A stretch of DNA of 19,881 bases from CAZCQP01 sp964500895 (GCA_964500895.1 CAZCQP010000047.1:1-19881); one strand, 5' to 3'. Numbered from the stretch's first letter, positions 7,856-15,110 are shown. The notes: a model not told the origin generated them from the letters alone. Made by a program: numbers and translations.

Positions 7856-8015
7856 AGCCTATCCGTCAATTAAAAATCTCGCCACTTTTCGGTATTTTCA
7901 GCCGCTTCTTTGTCGGCGGCGCTAGACATAATCGCCTATTATGCCGTCGCGCCGCCTTCTCTAATCGACTGAAAATCCTCGAAAATTGGCTTCGCATTCA
8001 ATTGCGGATAGGCTC
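7855..8015. mobile_element. 161-bp MITE-like palindromic element with TTA flanks
   Basis: The ends are perfect 11-base inverted repeats: GAGCCTATCCG at 7855-7865 and its complement at 8005-8015. The whole element folds on itself. CAATT pairs with AATTG just inside, TTTTCAGCCG pairs imperfectly with CGACTGAAAA, GGCGGCGC (7915-7922) pairs perfectly with GCGCCGCC (7949-7956), and CATAAT/ATTATG closes the apex at 7927-7943. Directly repeated TTA flanks it (7852-7854 and 8016-8018), as expected of a target-site duplication. It has no ORF. I infer a non-autonomous miniature element moved by a transposase encoded elsewhere; the family is not identified. A bulky transcription-blocking hairpin is the alternative reading. 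Confidence 0.75.
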
Positions 8016-8050
8016 TTAGTTTTTACAGGTGTTTTAATAAGTTAGTTGCG

Positions 8051-8079
8051 TTGACAATCACCCATGTGTGGGATATAAT
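8051..8079 (+). promoter_or_regulatory. Consensus promoter for greA-lysS
   Basis: TTGACA (8051-8056), a 17-base spacer and TATAAT (8074-8079) form a perfect match to the housekeeping sigma consensus. Transcription should start near 8086, giving a leader of about 27 bases. The spacer contains a small dyad CCCA-TGTG-TGGG (8061-8072) that could bind a regulator, but it is short. The promoter starts 35 bases after the end of the palindromic element. Confidence 0.9.
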
Positions 8080-8112
8080 GACGAGATATTTTAATTATAG
8101 CGAGGGTTTAGC

Positions 8113-8586
8113 ATGTCCGAGAAGAAAACCGTTTTAACCTATGACGGCCTTAAAAAGCTGGAGGACGAATTACAGCATTTAAAAACCGTACGCCGCAAAG
8201 AAGTGGCTGAAAAAATTAAAGAGGCCAGAGGCCAAGGGGACTTGTCTGAAAACGCCGAGTACGATTTTGCCAAGGAAGAACAGGCGGAAATTGAAGCCCG
8301 CATTGCCCTTTTGGAAAAAATGTTACGAAACGCCGAAGTCATTGACGAGGAAGAGCTGGACAAAGGCGTGGTAAGCGTAGGCAACCGGGTAGTGCTTTTT
8401 GACCGGGAGTTTAACGAAGAAGTCACCTATGCCATTGTAGGTTCTGCCGAAGCCAACCCCATCACCGGCACCATTTCCAACGAATCCCCATTAGGCATGG
8501 CGCTGGTTGGCCATACCGTGGGCGATGTGGTGAAAGTGGAAGCCCCAGACGGCGTGCTGGAATTTGAAATTCGTGGCATTGAATGA
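8113..8586 (+). CDS. greA: Transcription elongation factor GreA
   Basis: The 157-aa protein matches GreA in length and layout. An N-terminal antiparallel coiled coil (about 1-75) has the tip GDLSENAEYDFAKEEQ, whose acidic residues stimulate RNA-polymerase transcript cleavage. A C-terminal FKBP-like domain (about 82-157) contains ITGTISNESPLGMALVGHTVGD. It rescues backtracked elongation complexes. GAGGGT at 8102-8107 is the ribosome binding site, 5 bases before the ATG. The gene is first behind a perfect promoter and is followed by lysS after 68 bases, an arrangement common in Firmicutes. Confidence 0.98.
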   Translation: MSEKKTVLTYDGLKKLEDELQHLKTVRRKEVAEKIKEARGQGDLSENAEYDFAKEEQAEIEARIALLEKMLRNAEVIDEEELDKGVVSVGNRVVLFDREFNEEVTYAIVGSAEANPITGTISNESPLGMALVGHTVGDVVKVEAPDGVLEFEIRGIE

Positions 8587-8608
8587 AAAAAGGAAAATGG
8601 TAAATAAT

Positions 8609-8631
8609 GTAAGCAGACATAGCTGCGTTAC
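8609..8631 (+). repeat. Small hairpin between greA and lysS
   Basis: GTAAGCAG (8609-8616) can pair with CTGCGTTAC (8623-8631) with one bulged C and a six-base loop. There is no T-run, so it is not a terminator. It ends 8 bases before the lysS ribosome binding site and could affect mRNA stability or ribosome access; no function is demonstrated. Confidence 0.35.
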
Positions 8632-8654
8632 ACTTTGCAAAGGAGGAAAGTGCC

Positions 8655-10151
8655 ATGGCTTCAGATTATGAACTGCCCCATGGACTGGATGAAGATTTAA
8701 ACGAACAGATAAAAATACGTAGAGAAAAACTTTTCAAGCTGCAACAAGAAGGGAAAGACCCTTTTCATATTGTGAAATACGATGTGACCCACCACAGCAC
8801 AGACATTCACCAAAACTTTGACGCCATGGAAGGCCAGCAAGTGACTGTGGCCGGGCGTATGATGACCAAGCGCATTATGGGCAAGGCATCTTTTTGTGAT
8901 GTGCAAGACAGGGAAGGCCGCATCCAGTCTTATGTGCGCAAAGACGACCTAGGCGAAGAAGCTTACGCTTCCTTCAAACACTTGGACATTGGCGATATTG
9001 TGGGCATTAAGGGCACCGTGTTTAAAACCCAAAAAGGGGAAATTTCGGTTAAGGCCGAAGAAGTGACCCTTTTGTGCAAGAGCCTTCAAGTGCTGCCGGA
9101 AAAATTCCACGGCTTAAAAGACCAGGAAATTCGCTACCGCCAACGGTATGTAGACTTGATTGTGAACCCGGACGTGAAAGATGTTTTCATCAAGCGTTCT
9201 GAAATTATTAAAAGCATTCGTCGGTTTATGGACGGCCGGGGCTTTATTGAAGTGGAAAACCCCATTTTGCAAACAAACCCAGGCGGGGCCAATGCACGCC
9301 CCTTCTGCACCCACCACAACGCCCTGGACATGGACATGTACATGCGCATTGCCTTGGAGCTGCACTTAAAACGCCTGATTGTAGGCGGGTTGGAACGGGT
9401 GTATGAACTGGGCCGGGTGTTCCGTAACGAAGGCATCAGCTTGAAGCACAACCCGGAATTTACCATGCTGGAACTGTACCAGGCATTCACCGACTATTAC
9501 GGCATGATGGAACTGATTGAAAGCATGATTAAGCAGGTGGCCCAAGAAGTGCTGGGCACACAAGTGGTGCAATACGGTGAAGTAGAAATCGACCTGGGCA
9601 AGCCGTTTGAAGTGCTGACCATGGTGGATGCGGTGAAGAAGTATGCGGATGTAGACTTTGACCAAATTCAAGACACGCAACAGGCGAAGGAAATTGCCAA
9701 GAAGCACGGCATTGAATTTGAGAAGCACCACACCAAGGGCGACATTTTAAGCTTTTTCTTTGAATCTTATGCGGAAGATAAGTTGATTCAACCCACCTTC
9801 CTCATTGACCACCCGGTGGAAATTTCTCCGCTGACCAAGCGGAAGCCAGATAAGCCGGAATACACCGAACGGTTCGAGCTGTTTATTGTGGGCCGGGAGT
9901 TTGCCAACGCTTATTCCGAGCTGAACGACCCCATTGACCAACGGGTGCGGTTTGAGCACCAGGAATCTTTGCGGGCTGTGGGTGACGAAGAAGCCAACCG
10001 CATTGACGAAGATTTTATTATGGCGCTGGAATACGGAATGCCCCCAACAGGCGGGCTTGGTCTGGGCATAGACCGTTTTGTTATGCTGTTGACCAACGCT
10101 TACTCTATCCGGGACGTGCTGCTGTTCCCAACCATGAAACCTCAAAACTAA
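8655..10151 (+). CDS. lysS: Lysyl-tRNA synthetase, class II
   Basis: The 498-aa enzyme attaches lysine to tRNA-Lys. The N-terminal OB-fold anticodon-binding domain (about 60-150) includes VTVAGRMMTKRIMGKASF and DREGRIQSYV. The class II catalytic domain has motif 2 FRNEGISLKHNPEFTMLE starting at 256 and motif 3 GLGIDR (469-474). THHNALDMDMYMRIA, typical of LysRS, is also present. A small variation is PGGANARPFCTHHNALD, where most relatives, as I remember them, read GGAAARPF; I attach no meaning to it. AAAGGAGG at 8639-8646 gives a strong ribosome binding site. No T-box leader is visible, so expression likely follows the greA promoter. Confidence 0.98.
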   Translation: MASDYELPHGLDEDLNEQIKIRREKLFKLQQEGKDPFHIVKYDVTHHSTDIHQNFDAMEGQQVTVAGRMMTKRIMGKASFCDVQDREGRIQSYVRKDDLGEEAYASFKHLDIGDIVGIKGTVFKTQKGEISVKAEEVTLLCKSLQVLPEKFHGLKDQEIRYRQRYVDLIVNPDVKDVFIKRSEIIKSIRRFMDGRGFIEVENPILQTNPGGANARPFCTHHNALDMDMYMRIALELHLKRLIVGGLERVYELGRVFRNEGISLKHNPEFTMLELYQAFTDYYGMMELIESMIKQVAQEVLGTQVVQYGEVEIDLGKPFEVLTMVDAVKKYADVDFDQIQDTQQAKEIAKKHGIEFEKHHTKGDILSFFFESYAEDKLIQPTFLIDHPVEISPLTKRKPDKPEYTERFELFIVGREFANAYSELNDPIDQRVRFEHQESLRAVGDEEANRIDEDFIMALEYGMPPTGGLGLGIDRFVMLLTNAYSIRDVLLFPTMKPQN

Positions 10152-10155
10152 AAGA

Positions 10156-10207
10156 CCGTGGGAAACTTTTTCGAGAAAAAGTTTCCCACACCCTTCAAAA
10201 AGCTTTT
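10156..10207 (-). repeat. Partial copy 1 of the multi-hairpin repeat (last module only)
   Basis: Directly after lysS a 14-bp perfect stem (10158-10171 with 10176-10189) is followed by ACCCTTCAAAAAGCTTTT. Read on the minus strand this is AAAAGCTTTTTGAAGGGT followed by the hairpin, the same order as the end of the repeats at 15111-15246 and 19741-19881. The first three hairpins of those copies are absent. The outer stem pair is G-C here and T-A in the other copies, so pairing is kept while sequence changes. It may help terminate lysS, but no T-run follows on that side. Confidence 0.75.
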
Positions 10208-10232
10208 ACCAAAAAAAGCGATTGGTTTTTTA

Positions 10233-10269
10233 CAAAAAGAAGAGCGGCCTATGGCCGCCCTTCTTTTTG
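10233..10269. terminator. Bidirectional terminator between convergent lysS and dacA
   Basis: CAAAAAGAAG (10233-10242) pairs with CTTCTTTTTG (10260-10269), and GCGGCC pairs with GGCCGC inside, with one A-C mismatch and a TAT loop. A-rich and T-rich outer arms let it end both the dacA transcript from the right and lysS from the left. The stretch 10208-10232 between it and the repeat holds no gene. Confidence 0.88.
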
Positions 10270-10279
10270 CATCTCATTT

Positions 10280-11449
10280 TTAATAAGCTTTTAACCAGTC
10301 TCTGAACGTTCTGCCCAGCATATCCGGGAAAGTGGCGGCAGCCACATCTTCCGTGGCCACTAAATCCGAACGTCCAACTTCTTTTTCTTGGAAATAGTAC
10401 ACAATTTCACCGGCCTTGGCACCTTTCGCCACAGGTGCATTCAAAGCGTCCAGCATCTCTACCTTGCTTTCCAGTGGCGCATTTTTGCCCTTAGGCACCA
10501 GACAGGTAACCTGGTTCTTCACGGCTACCTCCACCGCTTCGGTTTTGCCCTTAAATACCTTCACGTTGCCCTTCATGGCACCGGCTTCATCACCCTTTGA
10601 AACGCTGTAGTTGGCAAAGCCGTAATCCAGCATTTTCATGGCTTCGTGAAACCGGGTGGCAGAATCCGGCGAGCCAAGAATAACAGCGATCTGCTCCATG
10701 CCGTCCCGGTTGGCTGTAGCGGAAATACAAAATAGGGCTTCCGATGTGGAACCGGTTTTTAGGCCCGTAGCCCCGGCATAAGACCGAATGAGCTTGTTGG
10801 TATTGGCCAGCCCAAAATCACTGTCGCCCCGAGCAGTTTTGTGCACAATGGTGTCCATCCAAATTTTTGTAAATTCAAAAATTTGGGGATGCTTGGTGAC
10901 TAACTCTCTGGACATAAGGGCAATGTCGTAAGCAGACGTCACATGCCCTGGTGTGTCCAGACCACAGGCGTTCACAAAGTTGGTGTCGTTCATGCCCAAT
11001 TCTTTGGCTTTGTTATTCATCATCACCACAAAGCCGTCTTCACTGCCTGCAATAAATTCCGCCATGGCCACCGCTGCATCGTTGGCAGAAGCCACCACAA
11101 TGCTCTTGGTTAAGTCCCGCACCGTTTGCTGCTCCATGGGCTCTAAAAAGATTTGAGAGCCACCCATGGCTGCCGCATGGTCGCTGATGGTTACCATGTC
11201 TTCCCATTTAATCCGGCCATCTGTAATGGCTTCGTAAATGAGTAGCATGGTCATCACCTTGGTGACGCTGGCAGGGGCCAGCCGTTCATGGGGGTTTTGT
11301 TCCAGCAGCACAATGCCGGAGGAGGCCTCCATCAACACGGCGGCTTTGGCGTTGACGTTCATGGACGGGGCATCTGCGCCCCATACCGGCAGGCTTTGCA
11401 TGGCCAGGGCAAAAACCAGAACAAAACTTACGCATATTTTTTTATTCAT
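10280..11449 (-). CDS. D-alanyl-D-alanine carboxypeptidase (DacA-type penicillin-binding protein)
   Basis: The 389-aa protein has a signal peptide (Lys-rich start, hydrophobic core about 5-22, likely cut near VWGA-DA at 25). It carries all three penicillin-binding motifs: SVTK with nucleophile Ser61 (61-64), SAN (121-123) and KTG (231-233). A C-terminal domain of about 100 residues follows, ending with a tail suited to membrane attachment (MLGRTFRDWLKAY). It trims the terminal D-Ala of peptidoglycan stem peptides outside the membrane. A TTG at 11452 is an alternative start, but the ATG at 11449 is better spaced from GGAGG (11459-11463). That ribosome binding site is inside a terminator-like hairpin. 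It is the last gene after divIB-ftsZ. Members are called dacA, dacB or dacF; I cannot choose. Confidence 0.93.
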   Translation of the reverse strand: MNKKICVSFVLVFALAMQSLPVWGADAPSMNVNAKAAVLMEASSGIVLLEQNPHERLAPASVTKVMTMLLIYEAITDGRIKWEDMVTISDHAAAMGGSQIFLEPMEQQTVRDLTKSIVVASANDAAVAMAEFIAGSEDGFVVMMNNKAKELGMNDTNFVNACGLDTPGHVTSAYDIALMSRELVTKHPQIFEFTKIWMDTIVHKTARGDSDFGLANTNKLIRSYAGATGLKTGSTSEALFCISATANRDGMEQIAVILGSPDSATRFHEAMKMLDYGFANYSVSKGDEAGAMKGNVKVFKGKTEAVEVAVKNQVTCLVPKGKNAPLESKVEMLDALNAPVAKGAKAGEIVYYFQEKEVGRSDLVATEDVAAATFPDMLGRTFRDWLKAY

Positions 11450-11450
11450 C

Positions 11451-11507
11451 AAAAAAGTCCTCCCAAGTTCAAATTGATGTCATCAATTTTAGGGTGGACT
11501 TTTTTTT
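11451..11507 (-). promoter_or_regulatory. Terminator-like hairpin enclosing the dacA ribosome binding site
   Basis: On the minus strand, eight As and GTCC-A-CCC (11492-11507) pair with GGG-A-GGAC and six Ts (11451-11464), with one A-A mismatch. Between these arms a second perfect stem forms: AAATTGATG (11471-11479) with CATCAATTT (11481-11489). The right arm contains GGAGG (11459-11463), the dacA ribosome binding site, and its T-run ends two bases before the dacA ATG. It can be read as the terminator of ftsZ, as a shield over the dacA site, or both. The inner dyad could also be an operator. Confidence 0.65.
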
Positions 11508-11551
11508 GTAAAATATGCATTTTTTATGTGGCTGAAATGGCGGCCACGGTT

Positions 11552-12712
11552 TTATTTGTTATCCCTTTTGCGTTGTAAGAAAATGGGAATGTCAAATGGC
11601 GGATCCGTTTCAATGTCACTACGGATAGGCCGAATGTCCGCTTTTTTGGGGTGTTCTTGGGCTGCTTCCTCAGCTTGTGCATCCGGGGGCATTTTCATGC
11701 GGTTAAAAGCGGGCTTCAGTGCATGGGGTTCAGCTTTGGGTGCAGCCTCATACATGCCTTCGTTAGCCAGCCCTGTGGCAATAACTGTCACAATAACTTC
11801 ATCTTCCAAGTCCTCATTAATGGACGTACCAAATATGATGTCTGCTTCCGGGTCTACCGCAGAGCCAATGATTTGCGCTGCTGTTCCCGTATCGTGAAGG
11901 CCCAGGCTGTGGTCCCCCGCCACGCTGATAAGCACGGCTGTAGCACCATGAATGCTGGTTTCCAGCAATGGGCTTTTAATGGCCATTTCGGCGGCGGCTT
12001 CGGTTTTGTTTTTGCCGGTTGCCCGGCCAACACCCATGTGGGCCACGCCTTTTTTAGACATGATGGTGCGCACATCGGCAAAGTCCAGATTAATGGTGCC
12101 TGGCTTGGAAATTAAGTCTGAAATACCTTGCACACCTTGGCGCAACACTTCGTCTGCTTTACGGAAAGCATCGGTTAAGGTGGTGTTTTTATCAATCACT
12201 TCAATCAATTTCTGGTTGGGAATAACCACCAGGGTGTCTACATGTTTTTTAAGCTCTGTAATGCCAGAAACGGCATTGCGCATTCTTGGGCGGCCTTCAA
12301 AGTCGAAAGGTTTGGTCACCACGCCTACGGTTAAAATGCCCATGTCTTTGGCAATAGAGGCAATAACCGGGGCTGCCCCAGTGCCTGTACCGCCACCCAT
12401 ACCGGCAGTGATGAACAGCATGTCTGCCCCTTGAATGGCTTGAGCAATTTCTTCTTTGGTTTCTTCGGCAGACTTTTTGCCCACTTCTGGGTTACCGCCT
12501 GCACCAAGGCCGCGGGTGAGCTTGTCCCCCAGCTGTATGCGCACGGTTGCCTTGGAACGTTCCAGGGCCTGATGGTCTGTATTTACGGAAATAAAATCAA
12601 TCGCTTGTACCTGGTCTTCAATCATGCGGTCTACAGCGTTGTTGCCACCGCCGCCCACACCAATGACTTTCAGCTTTGCGCCGCCACTCTGCGCGTTACT
12701 AATGTCTATCAA
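11552..12712 (-). CDS. ftsZ: Cell division protein FtsZ
   Basis: The 386-aa tubulin homologue forms the cytoplasmic Z-ring. Seen are GVGGGGNNAV (18-27), the tubulin signature GGGTGTG (106-112), the T7 loop NLDFADV (208-214) with catalytic Asp210 and Asp213, a variable linker (about 320-372) and the C-terminal peptide DIPIFLQRKRD that binds membrane tethers. The start is TTG at 12712: AAGGAGG lies 7 bases upstream and the product opens IDISNAQSGGAKLKVIGVGGGG. It follows divIB after 53 bases. No ftsA gene lies between divIB and ftsZ or elsewhere in this window, so the membrane anchor must be encoded elsewhere or replaced. Confidence 0.98.
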   Translation of the reverse strand: MIDISNAQSGGAKLKVIGVGGGGNNAVDRMIEDQVQAIDFISVNTDHQALERSKATVRIQLGDKLTRGLGAGGNPEVGKKSAEETKEEIAQAIQGADMLFITAGMGGGTGTGAAPVIASIAKDMGILTVGVVTKPFDFEGRPRMRNAVSGITELKKHVDTLVVIPNQKLIEVIDKNTTLTDAFRKADEVLRQGVQGISDLISKPGTINLDFADVRTIMSKKGVAHMGVGRATGKNKTEAAAEMAIKSPLLETSIHGATAVLISVAGDHSLGLHDTGTAAQIIGSAVDPEADIIFGTSINEDLEDEVIVTVIATGLANEGMYEAAPKAEPHALKPAFNRMKMPPDAQAEEAAQEHPKKADIRPIRSDIETDPPFDIPIFLQRKRDNK

Positions 12713-12765
12713 GGGTATACCTCCTTATATTTCGTTACCGAACCAAGGGAAATTTGGCCCTTTCC

Positions 12766-13488
12766 CTAAGTTAATATTTTAAAGCGTGCAGGCTTAGACA
12801 CATCCTTGATGTCTAAAAAGCCTTTTACATTTTTGTCTTCCAATGTTTCTAAAATAACTTTTACCATGCGGATTTTTTCATCTACATCCCGTAAGTCCCC
12901 TATTTCAACGTCTATGTTGTTTATATATAGGTGGGTATTGTTTTCGTCTTGCAAAGATATTTTGATGACACTGGCTTCCATTTCATATTTGTTGAACAGA
13001 TGCACCAACGTGACCAACGTTTTAAAAGAAGTTTCGTTGGGCACAGAAAGCGGCTGGCCTACGGTAAAGCCGGTGTAGGTAAGCCCTGTTACAACGGGCA
13101 GCTTTTCTGCAAATTGGTCTGCCACTTCTAAAACCCGGCCTTCTTCGTCAATGTAAATATAAGAGCCGGATGCATGTTCAACATATCCGCTGACGGTACG
13201 CTCCTTCACCTTTATGTTTACAGTTTGGCTAAAAACATTTTTTTTAATCTCTGCTGTTTTCACATATGGATTTTTAAAAAGTGCTTTTTTGGCTTGTCCA
13301 GGAGAAAAAGCAAAGATATTCACCGGTTTGTTTAAACCGGCGGTTTCAAGAATATAAGCTTCCTGCAAATGCACCAAACCGGAAACATTAACGGATTTCA
13401 CAGTAAATAAACCGGAGGCAAGCAGGAGCACCAAACAAAACAAAATGACCACAAGCGCACTTGCTATTTTGAAGGTTTTTTTTCCCAT
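12766..13488 (-). CDS. divIB: Cell division protein FtsQ/DivIB
   Basis: The 240-aa protein has a short basic cytoplasmic start (MGKKTFK), one membrane segment (about 8-28, IASALVVILFCLVLLLASGLF) and an extracellular POTRA domain (about 29-99: VKSVNVSGLVHLQEAYILETAGL, then NPYVKTAEIKKNVFSQTVNIKVKER). A beta domain follows to the C-terminus. It works in the FtsQ-FtsL-FtsB complex that controls septal wall synthesis. The frame is open back to 13602, but the promoter at 13571-13599 falls inside that extension, and AAGGTGG abuts the ATG at 13488, so the shorter form is chosen. It is the first gene of the divIB-ftsZ(-dacA) unit. Confidence 0.9.
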   Translation of the reverse strand: MGKKTFKIASALVVILFCLVLLLASGLFTVKSVNVSGLVHLQEAYILETAGLNKPVNIFAFSPGQAKKALFKNPYVKTAEIKKNVFSQTVNIKVKERTVSGYVEHASGSYIYIDEEGRVLEVADQFAEKLPVVTGLTYTGFTVGQPLSVPNETSFKTLVTLVHLFNKYEMEASVIKISLQDENNTHLYINNIDVEIGDLRDVDEKIRMVKVILETLEDKNVKGFLDIKDVSKPARFKILT

Positions 13489-13570
13489 AAACCACCTTCG
13501 GATACAGTGTAGCGCCGAATAAAGCCTGTACCTGTTGGCGCACAGACTTTTCAGCACACCAGTAACCTTT

Positions 13571-13599
13571 ATAATACTTGCATTTAGAAGCATTGTCAA
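13571..13599 (-). promoter_or_regulatory. Promoter of the divIB-ftsZ(-dacA) unit
   Basis: On the minus strand TTGACA (13594-13599), a 17-base spacer and TATTAT (13571-13576) form a near-consensus promoter with a start near 13564 and a leader of about 75 bases. A dyad CATTGT/ACAATG (13591-13609) covers the -35 box and could be a regulator site. No other promoter is evident before ftsZ. Confidence 0.82.
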
Positions 13600-13735
13600 C
13601 ATAACAATGTATTTTTATATGAAAATTATGAAAATATATTGGATGACACTGTCAGCCTTGACAAAGCGCAAAAAATATATAAGAATATAGACAGGTTCAA
13701 GCGTGTCGCCAATGGCGAATATTGAAGGAGGAGCA
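13600..13735 (+). promoter_or_regulatory. Upstream region of fprA with candidate promoter and dyad
   Basis: TTGACA at 13658-13663 is a perfect -35 box. The -10 is less clear: AT-rich sequence at about 13681-13689 (AAGAATATA) gives spacers of 17-19 bases. Immediately upstream is the perfect dyad TGACA-C-TGTCA (13644-13654), placed where an activator or redox regulator would bind. The rest is AT-rich and holds no gene. Confidence 0.5.
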
Positions 13736-13738
13736 ATG

Positions 13739-15096
13739 ATGAAACAAGCACTTGAAGTAAAAAAAGACATTTATTGGGTTGGTGCATTGGATTTTGACAT
13801 TCGGGTATTTGATATTGTAATGTATACAGATTATGGCACCAGCTATAATGCGTATGTTTTAAAGGGCAGTGAAAAGACGGCCATTTCCGAAGTGGCCAAA
13901 GAAGCTTTTTTTGACGAGTTTTTAGAGCGGGTTAAACAAGTGACCAACCTGGAAGATGTGGACTACATCATTTTAAACCATACAGAACCAGACCATTCCG
14001 GCAGCTTGAAGAAACTGCTGGCCTTGTGCCCGAAAGCGCAAGTGGTGGGCTCTGGTACGGCCATTCGGTTTGCCAAGGCCATCATCAACGGGCCATTTAA
14101 TGAAATAGCTGTGAAAGACGGGGATGAAATAAGCCTTGGGGACATGACCTTGCGTTTCATTATGGCGCCATTCTTGCACTGGCCAGATTCCATGTACACC
14201 TACATCCCAGAAAAGAAAGCTTTGTTAACCTGCGACTCTTTCGGTTGCCACATGGCAGACGAACGGGTGTTTAACGATTGCATAGACGGGGACATTACCC
14301 ATGTGTACAAATATTACTTCGACTGCATCATGGGCCCCTTTAAGCCCCACGTATTAAGTGCTCTAGACAAAATTAAAAATTTGGACATTGAAACCATTTG
14401 CAACGGCCATGGTCCGGTGATTCGTTCTAATGCCCAGAAGTATATGGACATGTACCGGGAATGGGCCACCGTAACACCACCAGAACGGCCCAACGTGGTG
14501 ATTGTGTACGCTTCGGCCTACGGTTACACCAAGCGCATGGCAGAAGCCATTGCCCAAGCCATTAAAGATGCTGGGGACATTCATTTGGACATGTACGACA
14601 TTGTCACTGCTGACAAAACAGAAATAATAGAAAAAATCAATGCTGCCCAAGGGGTGTTGCTGGGTTCCGCTACCCTTGTTGGGGATGCCCTGCCGCCTAT
14701 CACTGCCATTTTGGCTGAAATGAACCCCATCATCCACAAAGGGATGCTGGCCGGTGCATTTGGCTCTTACGGCTGGAGTGGGGAAGCTGTGGCCAACCTG
14801 GAGCAACGGATGAACCAGCTGAAACTGAAGTTGCCGGTGCCAGGCTTGAAAGTGCAGTTTAACCCTTCTCAAGAAGANNNNNNNNNNNNNNNNNNNNNNN
14901 NNNNNNNNNNNNNNNNNNNNNNNNNNNNNNNNNNNNNNNNNNNNNNNNNNNNNNNNNNNNNNNNNNNNNNNNNNNNNAACTGAAGTTGCCGGTGCCAGGC
15001 TTGAAAGTGCAGTTTAACCCTTCTCAAGAAGAGCTGGACCAATGCACCGCCTATGGCAAAGCGTTTGCCGAAGCGTTGCTGGCTGCAAAGGCTTAA
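13739..15096 (+). CDS. fprA: Flavodiiron protein FprA (A-type flavoprotein, O2/NO reductase), interrupted by an assembly gap
   Basis: The N-terminal metallo-beta-lactamase-like domain carries the diiron ligands HTEPDH (His81, Glu83, Asp85, His86), His147 (PFLHWPD), Asp166 (CDSFGCH) and His224 (GHGPV). A flavodoxin domain with FMN loop YASAYGYTKRMAEA starts near 252. Such soluble proteins reduce O2 to water or NO to N2O and protect anaerobes. The ATG at 13739 is best spaced from AAGGAGGAG (13725-13733); an ATG at 13736 is possible. The gene is cut by 100 Ns at 14878-14977. The 55 bases before the gap are repeated exactly after it; merging these copies restores one frame of 400 codons ending ALLAAKA and TAA at 15096. 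The gene is therefore probably intact, and the frame through the Ns as written is meaningless. Confidence 0.93.
14823..14877 (+). repeat. 55-bp contig-end duplication, left copy (right copy 14978-15032)
   Basis: The 55 bases ending at the gap are identical to the 55 bases starting after it. This is an assembly overlap, not a biological repeat: collapsing it gives a continuous fprA frame and a normal C-terminus. Confidence 0.9.
14878..14977. other. 100-N assembly gap
   Basis: Exactly 100 Ns, a conventional placeholder length. The flanks overlap by 55 identical bases (14823-14877 and 14978-15032), so the two contigs very likely abut with overlap and no sequence is missing. Confidence 0.95.
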
Positions 15097-15110
15097 AAAC
15101 AAAGGCAAGA

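Noticed and set aside
7519..8019. Open frame of 166 codons running through the end of the amidohydrolase gene and the palindromic element
   Set aside because: It is in a different frame from the conserved enzyme, is rich in Arg and Cys without a domain, and depends on element sequence.
8061..8072. CCCA-TGTG-TGGG dyad in the greA promoter spacer as an operator
   Set aside because: Only four base pairs each side; too short to separate from chance.
8587..8654. T-box riboswitch before lysS
   Set aside because: The 68-base gap is too short and lacks a T-box sequence and antiterminator; only a small hairpin is present.
10953..12769. Several plus-strand open frames opposite dacA and ftsZ (up to 160 codons)
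   Set aside because: They are shadows of strongly conserved minus-strand genes, with no ribosome binding sites of note and no domain pattern.
13489..13602. Longer divIB product starting at 13602
   Set aside because: The extension would begin upstream of the predicted transcription start and adds 38 residues before the normal short cytoplasmic tail.
14878..15096. fprA as a pseudogene or a tandem duplication of its 3' end
   Set aside because: The duplicated 55 bases lie exactly at the two edges of a 100-N placeholder, and collapsing them restores a complete gene.
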